NCBI GenBank assembly: GCA_049282265.1
Contig: JBAPTR010000320.1
Location: 1-52,637, forward strand
Source: CAYUCJ01 sp049282265
GTDB taxonomy: Bacteria; Desulfobacterota; DSM-4660; Desulfatiglandales; Desulfatiglandaceae
DNA: 52,637 bases
Reading direction: 5' to 3'
Shown: positions 23,481 to 32,045 of the stretch, piece after piece
Position numbering within the stretch: position 1 is the first letter of the stretch
How the letters are laid out: every line of letters starts with the position of its first letter
Position numbers and translations under genes: made by a program
The notes under the pieces: model-generated
What the model saw: the letters and a program-made list of their open reading frames with translations, nothing else
What the model was told of the DNA's origin: nothing
Database searches by the model: none

Positions 23481-25082
23481 CTATATACTGATCTTTTTTA
23501 TCCTCTTCTGGACATAGAAGTAATCAAAAATGACCCTGGTCACAAAAATCGCGGTAAACAGACTGGCAATAATACCGATGCTCAAGGTTACGGCAAATCC
23601 CCTCACCGGGCCGGTACCAAACTGAAAGAGCACCAAAGCCGCGATCAAGGTAGTCACATTGGCGTCCAGGATGGTCACAAGGGCTTTGCCGTACCCACCT
23701 TCGATGGAGGCCCTCGGGGTCTTGCCGAGCCTCAGTTCTTCCCTGATACGCTCGAAGATCAAAACATTGGCATCCACCGACATACCTATGGTCAGAATGA
23801 TACCTGCTATGCCGGGCAGGGTGAGGGTAGCACCAAAAAAGGCCAGTCCGGACCCGATCAGAATGACATTAAGGATAAGGGCCACGTCGGCGATAAGGCC
23901 ACTGAGTCCATAGTAGACGGCCATGAAAAGGACCACGGCCAGCCCCCCTATGATTGTGGACTTGAAACCCTTCTCGATGGAATCCTTTCCCAGGGAAGGG
24001 CCGACAGTCCTTTCTTCCAGGATCTTGACGGGAGCAGGCAATGCGCCCGCCCTCAGGACGATGGCCAGATCCCTCGCCTCGTCCATGCCAAATCGGCCGG
24101 TGATCTGTGCCCTCCCGCCGGCGATTTTGTCTTGAATGACCGGTGCCGAATAGACCTTGTTGTCCAATACAATCGCCAGTCTTTTCTTGATATTCTCGCC
24201 GGTGATGTGCTCAAAGAGTCTGGCTCCCCGGGAATCGAACGTAAGGGAAACATAGGGTTCGTTGTATCGGCTGTCGATCTGAACCCTGGCATCGGTGATG
24301 TATTCACCGGTGAGGAGCGTCCGCTTCTTGAGGAGCAGGGGAACCCTCCTCCTCTGTCCGGTCTGTCTATCTATGGATACTTCATAGAGGATTTCATCGC
24401 CCGGAGGCACCCGCCCTTTGAGGGCCTCATCAACACTGTGATCCTCGTCCACCAACTTGAATTCCAGAAGGGCCGTTTTTCCAATCAGTGCCACAGCCCT
24501 TTTCGGATCTTTTACGCCAGGGAGCTGGATCAGGATGTCTTGCTTTCCCTGGGGCCGGATATCGGGTTCGCTTACGCCGAACTGGTCAATTCTGTTTCGA
24601 ATAGTCTCCAGCGCCTGATCCACGGCCATCCGTATAAGCCGCTCTTTGGCCTTTTTAAGGAGCATCAGGCGAAATACCAATTTCCCTTTCACATGCGTAG
24701 GGGTCCCGGAATCAAAATCCGGTTGATCGGCCTTGAACATATCCGTGAAAGCCGTTTCATCTTCATCACGCATGAGCGTCAAGGTTATTCCATCCGTACC
24801 CAGACGCTTGAGCTCCAGATACCTGATCTTGTTCTTACGAAGGTCATTCTTGAGTTCTTCTATGACACGCTCAAGATTGCTTTCGACGGCCTTTTCCGCC
24901 TCCACTTCCAGGCTCAGGTGTATCCCCCCCTGGAGGTCAAGTCCGAGATGGATCTTGTCCTTTGGTAAGACATTTGACCACCACGGAGGAAGGTTCTTGG
25001 TCAATGAAGGCGTCAGGTACATCAATGCCACAATTACCACTGCCGCTACTATTCCTGCCCGTAATCCCAGATTCTTTGACAC
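23481..25082 (-). CDS. secD: protein translocase subunit SecD
   Basis: About 533 residues. Motifs: HLGLDLQGGIHLSLEV near the N-terminus, the P1 head region in the middle, and GMSVDANVLIFERIREEL in the membrane part near 450. The start chosen is GTG 25082 (MSKNLGLRAG), with GGGAG ten bases upstream; a TTG at 25121 would add 13 residues without a good ribosome site. SecD forms one complex with SecF and YajC near SecYEG. Confidence 0.96.
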   Translation of the reverse strand: MSKNLGLRAGIVAAVVIVALMYLTPSLTKNLPPWWSNVLPKDKIHLGLDLQGGIHLSLEVEAEKAVESNLERVIEELKNDLRKNKIRYLELKRLGTDGITLTLMRDEDETAFTDMFKADQPDFDSGTPTHVKGKLVFRLMLLKKAKERLIRMAVDQALETIRNRIDQFGVSEPDIRPQGKQDILIQLPGVKDPKRAVALIGKTALLEFKLVDEDHSVDEALKGRVPPGDEILYEVSIDRQTGQRRRVPLLLKKRTLLTGEYITDARVQIDSRYNEPYVSLTFDSRGARLFEHITGENIKKRLAIVLDNKVYSAPVIQDKIAGGRAQITGRFGMDEARDLAIVLRAGALPAPVKILEERTVGPSLGKDSIEKGFKSTIIGGLAVVLFMAVYYGLSGLIADVALILNVILIGSGLAFFGATLTLPGIAGIILTIGMSVDANVLIFERIREELRLGKTPRASIEGGYGKALVTILDANVTTLIAALVLFQFGTGPVRGFAVTLSIGIIASLFTAIFVTRVIFDYFYVQKRIKKISI

Positions 25083-25232
25083 CGGTGCATTACTCCCATT
25101 AATAAATGTGCGTACCCTCAATCACGAGATCTACAAATACGACAGCGTCGCAAAAAGTCGCCATTCTGCCCATCGACGACCTTATTACGATTCCATCACA
25201 CAACGGAAGGGTCAAATTCCGTCTTTTTCCCT

Positions 25233-25553
25233 TTATGCACTCCTGTTCAGAATTCCCGATACGGATCCGCGGGAAATCTTCACTCTGATCTTCGGCGCAA
25301 TTTCTATGGTGACCACATCATCAGCAATACCGGTCACCACGCCATGGAGGCCGCCTGAACTGACCACCTTGTCGCCTTTCTTGATGGCCGAAAGCATCTG
25401 TTTGTGCATCTTTGCCTTTTTCTGCTGGGGGCGGATAAGCAGAAAATAAAATATCACAAACATCAGAATCAGGGGGATGAATGCGCCGAAGCTGCCCCCC
25501 TGTCCGCCTCCCCCTGATGCGCCCTGGCCCATTGCGTATGCAACAAAATTCAT
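25233..25553 (-). CDS. yajC: preprotein translocase subunit YajC
   Basis: 106 residues: a Gly-rich N-terminus, one helix IPLILMFVIFYFLLIRPQQK (the family hallmark with RPQQKK), then a small basic domain with GDKVVSSGGLHGVVTGI. AAAGAGGAGG precedes the ATG. It is the accessory partner of SecDF, in its usual place after tgt and before secD. Confidence 0.97.
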   Translation of the reverse strand: MNFVAYAMGQGASGGGGQGGSFGAFIPLILMFVIFYFLLIRPQQKKAKMHKQMLSAIKKGDKVVSSGGLHGVVTGIADDVVTIEIAPKIRVKISRGSVSGILNRSA

Positions 25554-25644
25554 AGTAAAACCTCCTCTTTATTTCGCTGAATCGTCGGGCAGGCGGGAAA
25601 GCCGCCAGGAATTCATCCCGACGCCAACCCGCCTGCGCAACTTA

Positions 25645-26760
25645 TTAATCAACCATATGCCCTGTCTGTGTTTCATAAAACATTTTTCTAAAGGCGTCCA
25701 TGTTTTCCGCTTCAATGGCCTTCCTCATTCCCTCCATCAGGCACATGTAGTAACGAAGGTTGTGAATGGTATTCAGCCTGTATGCCAGGAGCTCCCTGGC
25801 CATGAAAAGATGCCTGAGGTAGGCCCTCGAAAAATGCGTACACGCATAACAGTCACATTGATCATCCACTGGCCGTTTGTCATCCACATAACGCGCGTTC
25901 TTGATCGTCATGCGCCCGCATGTGGTGAACAGGGTACCATTTCTGGCATTTCGTGTCGGCATGACACAATCAAACATGTCCACACCTAGTGAAACCGCTT
26001 CAACCAAATCCTCGGGGGCCCCCACCCCCATCAGATAGACCGGCCGGTCAGGGGGAAGCATTTTTTTCGTTTCTCGGACGACATCAAGCCTCGTTTCCCG
26101 GTCTTCTCCAACGGCCAGGCCTCCCAGTGCAAACCCATCAAAATCCATCTGCACCAGGCCTTTCACACTCATCTCTCTGAGATCTTTGTAGACACCTCCC
26201 TGTACGATGCCGAAAAGGGCCTGTTCTCTTGAGCCCAAGTGGTCCACACATCTCCTCGCCCAACGCGTGGTCAAATGGACGGACTTGAGCACGTACTCAT
26301 ATTCGGCCGGATAGGTGACGCACTCATCGAAGGCCATGACAATATCCGAACCCAAGGCCCTCTGAATATCCATAGACTCTTCCGGTCCTATGAAATGCCG
26401 GGACCCGTCAAGGTGGGATTGAAAAACGACGCCCTCTTCCGATATTTTCCGCAGTTTTGCCAGGCTGTATACCTGAAAACCTCCGCTATCTGTAAGGATG
26501 GGACCGTCCCAGCCCATGAATTCATGCAATCCACCGAACCGCTCAATGACCCCGGTCCCAGGCCTCAGATAGAGGTGGTAGGTATTGGAAAGTATGACCT
26601 CCGTCCCCACCTGCCGGAGTTCCTCGGGACAGAGGGCCTTTACCGAACCCTGCGTCCCCACCGGCATAAAAACAGGCGTCCTGATCCGTCCCCGGGGTGT
26701 CGTAATTTCTCCAAGCCGTGACCCGTTGTCGGGACTTTTATGTAAGACCTTGAACTCCAA
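25645..26760 (-). CDS. tgt: queuine tRNA-ribosyltransferase (TGT)
   Basis: 371 residues. Catalytic residues are in place: D91 in LTDSGGFQ, nucleophile D264 in DMFDCVMPTRNARNG, and zinc ligands C302, C304, C307 and H333 (CDCYAC...H). The enzyme exchanges G34 for preQ1 in GUN-anticodon tRNAs. queA, which acts next on the same base, is upstream, separated by a dispersed palindromic element. tgt-yajC-secD-secF is a classical order. Confidence 0.97.
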   Translation of the reverse strand: MEFKVLHKSPDNGSRLGEITTPRGRIRTPVFMPVGTQGSVKALCPEELRQVGTEVILSNTYHLYLRPGTGVIERFGGLHEFMGWDGPILTDSGGFQVYSLAKLRKISEEGVVFQSHLDGSRHFIGPEESMDIQRALGSDIVMAFDECVTYPAEYEYVLKSVHLTTRWARRCVDHLGSREQALFGIVQGGVYKDLREMSVKGLVQMDFDGFALGGLAVGEDRETRLDVVRETKKMLPPDRPVYLMGVGAPEDLVEAVSLGVDMFDCVMPTRNARNGTLFTTCGRMTIKNARYVDDKRPVDDQCDCYACTHFSRAYLRHLFMARELLAYRLNTIHNLRYYMCLMEGMRKAIEAENMDAFRKMFYETQTGHMVD

Positions 26761-26817
26761 AGATCAGAAACAGACCCTCCCTAAATTTGATGGAATCGTA
26801 AAAAGTCCATCCGTGGA

Positions 26818-27092
26818 CTTCCAACGAAGCCGTCTGTTCCGCCGGAGCCAAGGAGCCGGGCGTGAGGGTCTTTTTCAGCCCCTTTCTCATAGTGCACTTG
26901 GCACCCTACTCCGACATGGACGGCTATTTGGGGTTTACACCTCCTGAACCCATGCGCCTCCAGTAAGCACCGCTGAGCCCCAAATAACCGTCCATCCCCT
27001 CGGGGGTGTTTAGAAAGCGTCTGAAAAAGAGTGTCAGGTTCACCTCCCATTCGTTGCTCATAGGCTGCCGCTTGCGGCATAAATCAGCTTTT
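26818..27092 (-). repeat. dispersed palindromic element, copy 2
   Basis: Core 26863-27036 (174 bases), with outer arms 26863-26887 and 27012-27036 and an inner pair around TATTTGGGG/CCCCAAATA. The left flank CTTCCAACGAAG starts at 26818. The right flank carries the near-perfect small palindrome TGCCGCTTGCGGCA. It fills the 360-base gap between queA and tgt, so it interrupts a normally tight operon. A 99-codon open frame spans it on the minus strand; see findings. Confidence 0.8.
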
Positions 27093-27120
27093 TGCTCACT
27101 CCCATAGGGAGGAAGTTTTT

Positions 27121-28173
27121 TTAAAGGATCAGCATGGCATCCCCATAGCTGTAGAACCGGTATTCTCTTTCTATGGCCAGTGCATAGGCCTTGCGAATCG
27201 AATCCAAGCCGGCGAAAGCGGCCACCAGAAAGAGCAATGAACTCTTTGGGAGGTGAAAATTTGTAATCAGCGCATCCACCACTTTGAAGGAAAAACCAGG
27301 AGTCACCATTAGGTCCGTCACACCTTCACCGGGATTCACAAGGCCGTTCTCCATGGCTGCACTCTCCAAGGTTCTGACCACAGTCGTTCCAACCGCAATC
27401 ACACGCCCCCCTGAAGCCTTGCATATCCCTATTGCCCTTGATGCGGCTGCATCGATCTTGTAGCGCTCGGGCAACAGTTCATGCTCTCTGATATCTCCCG
27501 TACGTACCGGCTGAAATGTCCCGTAACCGACGTGGAGCGTCACGGGAAAGATCCCGATCCCTTGCTTTCTCAGTTTTTCCAGCAATTCCACGGTAAAGTG
27601 GAGACCCGCTGTGGGGGCTGCAACGGCACCGTCCGATCTCGAATAGACGGTCTGGTATCGCTGCCGGTCAAGGTTGTCACAGGAATCATCCTCCCTCCTG
27701 ATATAGGGAGGCACCGGCATGTGGCCACTCTTCCTGAGAATTTCTTGAACGGGCTTCTCACCTCCAAAGGTTATCAAAGCGGTCCCGTTATCGAAAAGCC
27801 GCCTGACCTGCCCTGAACCCCCCCCTTGAAAAAACAAAAAGCTCCCTATTTTAGGGCGCTTGGAGGACTTCAAAAGGCACAATCTGTTTCTTGTTCCCCT
27901 TTCCTGCTTTCCTCCATCTTGAATGACCAAAACCTCTACGAGCCCACCACTTTCCTTGTGCCCAAAGAGTCTCGCAGGAACCACCCGGGTATCATTGACC
28001 ACCAGTATATCTCCTGGAAGCAAAAGATCCGGGAGATCATAAAAATGATGATCTCTTATGACCTTTGTCGATCGATCCAACAAGAGCAGGCGGGAATGGT
28101 CACGTTGCCGCGCCGGCACCTGGGCAATACGTTCCGCAGGCAACGCATAGTCATAGTCTTCTAATCGGAACAT
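27121..28173 (-). CDS. queA: S-adenosylmethionine:tRNA ribosyltransferase-isomerase
   Basis: 350 residues. Motifs: LPAERIAQVPARQRDHSRLL near residue 12, VVNDTRVVPARLFG (about 60-73), and APTAGLHFT (about 197-205) in the active region. QueA transfers the ribosyl moiety of AdoMet to preQ1-tRNA to make epoxyqueuosine. It is separated from tgt by a repeat and preceded by a small DUF2065 gene. Confidence 0.97.
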   Translation of the reverse strand: MFRLEDYDYALPAERIAQVPARQRDHSRLLLLDRSTKVIRDHHFYDLPDLLLPGDILVVNDTRVVPARLFGHKESGGLVEVLVIQDGGKQERGTRNRLCLLKSSKRPKIGSFLFFQGGGSGQVRRLFDNGTALITFGGEKPVQEILRKSGHMPVPPYIRREDDSCDNLDRQRYQTVYSRSDGAVAAPTAGLHFTVELLEKLRKQGIGIFPVTLHVGYGTFQPVRTGDIREHELLPERYKIDAAASRAIGICKASGGRVIAVGTTVVRTLESAAMENGLVNPGEGVTDLMVTPGFSFKVVDALITNFHLPKSSLLFLVAAFAGLDSIRKAYALAIEREYRFYSYGDAMLIL

Positions 28174-28232
28174 TCGAAAAAATCACTCAAGCAGTGAATG
28201 CTAAACAACTTCTGAAATAAAGTCAAATGATT

Positions 28233-28421
28233 TTATCTGGACATATAGACCAGGATTAGCCCGAGGCCCATGGCCAAAAGGCCTACAGGTCTCAGACGCC
28301 CGCTTGGAATTTCAATAACCAGCGACATCCATTTTTTCATTTGATCCGGAAAACCGAAGTAGGGTAAGCCCTCTATGATCAGCAGGAGACCCAGAACACA
28401 AAACAGCAATTTCGTTGTCAA
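28233..28421 (-). CDS. DUF2065 family membrane protein
   Basis: 62 residues from TTG 28421, which has GGGGAGGG five bases upstream. The open frame extends further, but the predicted transcription start lies inside the extension, and 62 residues fits the family. Two helices: LLFCVLGLLLIIEGLPYFG and LRPVGLLAMGLGLILVYMS. DUF2065 proteins (YjeT-like) are small inner-membrane proteins of unknown function, often near hflC and purA. Here it precedes queA by 59 bases. Confidence 0.82.
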   Translation of the reverse strand: MTTKLLFCVLGLLLIIEGLPYFGFPDQMKKWMSLVIEIPSGRLRPVGLLAMGLGLILVYMSR

Positions 28422-28503
28422 GAATCCCTCCCCAGTGCCAAACCATGTCCAGGGGAATGGCCGGCCTTGAAACGCTGCGTCCTTTTCCTTTTGTCTTTTC
28501 TGC

Positions 28504-28533
28504 ATCATAGTTTACCTGAACAGGTGGTGTCAA
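28504..28533 (-). promoter_or_regulatory. promoter for the DUF2065-queA-tgt unit
   Basis: Minus strand TTGACA (28528-28533), 18 bases, TATGAT (28504-28509). It gives a leader of about 75 bases before the TTG start at 28421. Confidence 0.55.
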
Positions 28534-28633
28534 CCGGTTGGAATTTTCCTCATAATAGTCTTGATATCAGGGCGAAGATCAGATAGCTTAAAGGGATTGT
28601 TTTCATCAAGGGCAAAAGGGAAAAATACCAATC

Positions 28634-30310
28634 ATGAAGAAGAAACTGCAGAAGATACTTGCAACGACATTGCAGAAATCCATTGAACAAGGCCGGCTGA
28701 AAGAGACCCCCGTCCCGGACTACATCATCGAAGTGCCAAGAAACGCCGGGCACGGGCATTTTGCCACAAATCTGCCCATGACACTGCGTGCAAGCCAAGG
28801 GAAAAACCCCAGGGAAATTGCATCCGTTCTAAAGGCTCAATTGCAGGATGTCCGGGATGTTTTTGAAAGCGTGGATATCGCCGGGCCGGGATTTATGAAT
28901 TTTGTCCTCAAACCCGAACAATGGTACCAGGAACTAAGGGATATCATCACCCTTGGAGATGCCTACGGCCGAAGCCACCTCGGAAAAGGAAGCAGGATCA
29001 TTGTGGAATTTGTCAGCGCCAATCCAACCGGGCCACTCCACATTGGTCATGGCAGGGGAGCGGCCCTGGGCAACACCTTGTGCCGCATTTTTTCCTTTTG
29101 CGGGTACGAGGTTGCCAGTGAATTCTACATTAACGATGCGGGCCGACAGATCAGGCTGCTTGGAGAATCCATTTTCAGCCGATGGAAGCAGATGGAGGAC
29201 CCCGCCTATCCCTTTCCCGACTCGGGTTACAAGGGAGACTATATTGCCGAGCTTGCCCGGTCCATTTCGAGCCAGATAGACCTTTCAAAGCTGGATGAAG
29301 AAGAGGCCATTTCCGCATGCGCCCGGCTGGGCAAGGAAATCATGCTCAAAGAACTTAAACAGGACCTGGCGCTTTTCAGAGTCCCATTTGACGTCTGGTA
29401 TAGTGAACAAGGCCTTTTTGCATCGGGAAAAATAGAAAAAACACTCGATGAACTCAGGAAAAACGGGCACCTCTACACGAAAGAAGGAGCACTCTGGATC
29501 AAGACCCTGCCCTATGGAGACGACAAGGACCGGGTACTCAGGAAAAGCGATGGTGAGTTTACCTATTTCGCATCCGATATCTCATACCATCTTGACAAGA
29601 AAGAACGAGGCTTTTCCAAGGCCATCAACCTCTGGGGGGCGGACCATCATGGATATATTCCAAGGATGAAGGCCGGTCTTGAAGCGAATAACATCTCCCG
29701 AGAGTGGCTTTCCATCATGCTGATTCAATTGGTTAAGCTATGGAAGGGCGGCCAGGAAATCAAGATGTCCAAGCGCTCCGGATCTTATGTCACCCTGAAA
29801 GAGCTGATAGAAGAAGTTGGAGTCGATGCGGCGCGCTTTGTGTTTCTTTCCAAGCACCACGACTCTCCGCTCGATTTCGACATCGATCAGGTAAAAAAAC
29901 AGGACAGCGACAACCCTGTCTATTACGTGCAGTACGCCCACGCAAGGATCTGCAGCATTTTCAGAAAGGCCGAAGAGGAAGGCATAGACTTGTCCGGGCA
30001 ACCTGACCCTTTGCTTACGGGGCTCGTTCTGGATGAGGAAATTTCCCTGATCAGAATGATGACGGAATTTCCTATCCTGATGGAGGATATTTGCAGGAGC
30101 CTGGAACCCCATCGTTTGACTTACTACCTGACGAATTTGGCGGCCCTGTTTCACCGCTATTTCAACCTGGGAACAAAGTTTTCCGAGCATAGGATTGTGA
30201 CAGAAAACAGGGTCCTCAGTAAAGCGAGGCTTTTTCTGGTCTTGGGTGTCAAACAGATTATCACCACCGGCCTGGAGCTGCTGGGGATTCACGCCCCACA
30301 TAAAATGTGA
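28634..30310 (+). CDS. argS: arginyl-tRNA synthetase
   Basis: 558 residues, class I synthetase. The N-terminal Add1 domain is followed by HIGHGRG with HIGH at 136-139 and by the KMSKRSG signature near 378. The C-terminal DALR-type anticodon-binding domain contains VYYVQYAHARICSIFRKA. It charges tRNA-Arg, one of which (CCT) lies in this window. It starts the plus-strand run argS-SPOR-argA-tatB-tatC. The ATG follows AAAAGGGAAAAA, a modest ribosome site. Confidence 0.97.
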   Translation: MKKKLQKILATTLQKSIEQGRLKETPVPDYIIEVPRNAGHGHFATNLPMTLRASQGKNPREIASVLKAQLQDVRDVFESVDIAGPGFMNFVLKPEQWYQELRDIITLGDAYGRSHLGKGSRIIVEFVSANPTGPLHIGHGRGAALGNTLCRIFSFCGYEVASEFYINDAGRQIRLLGESIFSRWKQMEDPAYPFPDSGYKGDYIAELARSISSQIDLSKLDEEEAISACARLGKEIMLKELKQDLALFRVPFDVWYSEQGLFASGKIEKTLDELRKNGHLYTKEGALWIKTLPYGDDKDRVLRKSDGEFTYFASDISYHLDKKERGFSKAINLWGADHHGYIPRMKAGLEANNISREWLSIMLIQLVKLWKGGQEIKMSKRSGSYVTLKELIEEVGVDAARFVFLSKHHDSPLDFDIDQVKKQDSDNPVYYVQYAHARICSIFRKAEEEGIDLSGQPDPLLTGLVLDEEISLIRMMTEFPILMEDICRSLEPHRLTYYLTNLAALFHRYFNLGTKFSEHRIVTENRVLSKARLFLVLGVKQIITTGLELLGIHAPHKM

Positions 30311-30316
30311 AATTTG

Positions 30317-30982
30317 ATGGCGAAATCACAGAAGAAATCACAGAGGCAAAAAAAGCCGCATACCCTGACCCTGACGGCCAGGGCCTCCTTTTTCTGGGGA
30401 CTCTGTCTTTTCTTTCTGCTGGCATGGATATTCGTCTTAGGTATATTCGTGGGGCGTGGTTTTATCCCCGATGGCGTAAGAGGCATTTCAGAACTCAAGG
30501 CCCAGGTCGCAAAGCTTCAGGGAATGCTGTTGCTCAAAAAAGTCCCTGACCCCGAACCTGCGAAAGGGGACTTCGAAGACCCGAAACTCGCCTTCTATGA
30601 AAACCTGTCCATCAAGAAAAAGGAGGTTGCCAGAAGAGGCCGCTCCACGGATGAAACGCCAAAGGGAAACAAACCCAAGACCGCCAACAAGATATCGACT
30701 GTGGACAAGCCCTCCACTACAAAAGAGACCCCTTCGACATCCGCGTACAGGCTTACGGTACAAGTGGCCTCTCTAGAAAATCAGGATAAGGCGAAGGCCT
30801 TGGTCAAGAAACTCTCTGACAAGGGTTTTCCAGCTTACTCCTATGAGGCCCAGGTAAAAGGCAAACCCCGTTACCGCGTACGATCCGGCCGTTTCAGGAC
30901 AACCGGAGAGGCCGAACAGTACGCTCAAAAACTGTTCAAGGCATTAAAGATAAAAGGGTTCACGATCAGAATCGAAAAATAA
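30317..30982 (+). CDS. SPOR domain-containing membrane protein
   Basis: 221 residues from ATG 30317, six bases after the argS stop; an adjacent TTG in the frame is not needed. A basic N-terminus precedes one helix, FFWGLCLFFLLAWIFVLGIF (about 26-45), then a Lys/Thr/Pro-rich linker to about residue 140, then a C-terminal SPOR domain (YRLTVQVASLENQDKAKALV to the end). SPOR binds glycan strands lacking stem peptides at division sites. Likely a cell-division envelope protein like DedD or FtsN. Confidence 0.9.
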   Translation: MAKSQKKSQRQKKPHTLTLTARASFFWGLCLFFLLAWIFVLGIFVGRGFIPDGVRGISELKAQVAKLQGMLLLKKVPDPEPAKGDFEDPKLAFYENLSIKKKEVARRGRSTDETPKGNKPKTANKISTVDKPSTTKETPSTSAYRLTVQVASLENQDKAKALVKKLSDKGFPAYSYEAQVKGKPRYRVRSGRFRTTGEAEQYAQKLFKALKIKGFTIRIEK

Positions 30983-31003
30983 AAGTGAGTGCGAAAGAGA
31001 CCC

Positions 31004-31465
31004 ATGACACTGCGAAAGGCAATTATTCCCGATATCAATTACATTCGGACACTCCTCAATCACTATGCCGATAAGGGATTGCTGCTTCCCAGGCCTTTGA
31101 GCGAGCTCTATGTTCAAATCAGGGACTACCTGGTGATTGAGGGAAACGACAAGAACCCTGTACTTCAGGGCGTTTGTGGACTTGGAATCTGCTGGGAAGA
31201 CCTGGCCGAAATAAAGTCTCTTGCGATTCACGAGGATTATCAGGGAAAGGGCCTGGGCTCAAGACTCGTTGAGTCCTGCCTCCAGGAGGCGCGACTTTTT
31301 GGCATTGGGAAAGTCTTTGTCTTGACATATGTTCCCGATTATTTTATAAGATTTGGATTCCAGGAGGTGAGTAAATCCCACCTCCCTCAAAAAATATGGG
31401 CAGACTGCCTCAAGTGCACCAAATTCCCGAATTGTGACGAGGTGGCCCTTATTCTGAAACTTTAA
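31004..31465 (+). CDS. argA: GNAT N-acetyltransferase, short ArgA type
   Basis: 153 residues. The start ATG 31004 has AAAGAGACCC upstream; a GTG at 30989 adds five residues. The acetyl-CoA loop is seen in EDYQGKGLGSRLVES (about 83-97), with VFVLTYVPDYFIRFGF after it. The pattern (LRKAIIPDI, IKSLAIHEDYQ, FGFQEVSKSHLPQKIW, CxKCxKF) fits the stand-alone N-acetylglutamate synthase found in deltaproteobacteria, which acts in arginine synthesis. Other GNAT roles are possible. Confidence 0.82.
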   Translation: MTLRKAIIPDINYIRTLLNHYADKGLLLPRPLSELYVQIRDYLVIEGNDKNPVLQGVCGLGICWEDLAEIKSLAIHEDYQGKGLGSRLVESCLQEARLFGIGKVFVLTYVPDYFIRFGFQEVSKSHLPQKIWADCLKCTKFPNCDEVALILKL

Positions 31466-31514
31466 TCTCATCCCGACGCCGGGATGGTTTGTTTGTAATT
31501 TATAGGAGGCATCT

Positions 31515-32045
31515 ATGTTTGGTATCGGCATGCCGGAGCTTATCATCATACTGGTCATCGCCCTCATCGTCATCGGGCCGAGCAAACTCCCGGACCTGGC
31601 AAAGGCCCTTGGAAAGGGAATGGCCGAGTTCAAGAAGGCGACACAGGAAATCAAGGAAAGCCTTGACATAGACGACGACCTCAGGCAGGCCAAGGATGAC
31701 CTGGTGGATTCGGTAAGCGGCCTGGAAGCATCCTTTAGGATCGACGATGACCCATCGCCGGAGAAGAAGGAAACGTTGGAGGATTCCGTGAGCGACCTTG
31801 AAGAACCGGGTGAGGCCGACAATGACCCGTCGCCGGAAAAGAAGGAAGCGTTGGAGGATTCAGTGAGCGATCTTGAAGAATCCGGTGAGGCCGACAATGG
31901 CCCGTCAGCGGAGAAGGACGGGCCCAAATACACGGATTTTGATGAGATGCTCGAAGACTACGAAAAGGCCAAAGAGCCCGAACAAGGTGATCGAGAGGGT
32001 AAAGGCCAACTCGCCGCTGACATGGAGAAAGAAAAGCATGAATGA
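31515..32045 (+). CDS. tatB: twin-arginine translocase subunit TatA/TatB
   Basis: 176 residues. One N-terminal helix with the TatA/B pattern MFGIGMPELIIILVIALIVI, then the hinge GPSKLPDLAKALGKG and an amphipathic helix; Glu8 favours TatB. From about residue 78 the tail holds two near-identical 25-residue acidic repeats (DPSPEKKE-LEDSVSDLEE) and a broken third. TAGGAGGC lies before the ATG. It overlaps tatC (ATGAATGA). TatB and TatC together bind twin-arginine signal peptides. Confidence 0.92.
   Translation: MFGIGMPELIIILVIALIVIGPSKLPDLAKALGKGMAEFKKATQEIKESLDIDDDLRQAKDDLVDSVSGLEASFRIDDDPSPEKKETLEDSVSDLEEPGEADNDPSPEKKEALEDSVSDLEESGEADNGPSAEKDGPKYTDFDEMLEDYEKAKEPEQGDREGKGQLAADMEKEKHE
31749..31915 (+). 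repeat. 75-base tandem repeat inside tatB
   Basis: Two copies of a 75-base unit (GACCC(A/G)TCGCCGGA...GCCGACAAT) differ at a few, mostly silent, positions. A third copy stops after about 17 bases. It codes for an acidic, probably disordered segment. Confidence 0.75.

Noticed and set aside
31873..32037. Extended N-terminus of tatC
   Set aside because: It lies inside tatB in another frame; the conserved TatC start is at 32038.
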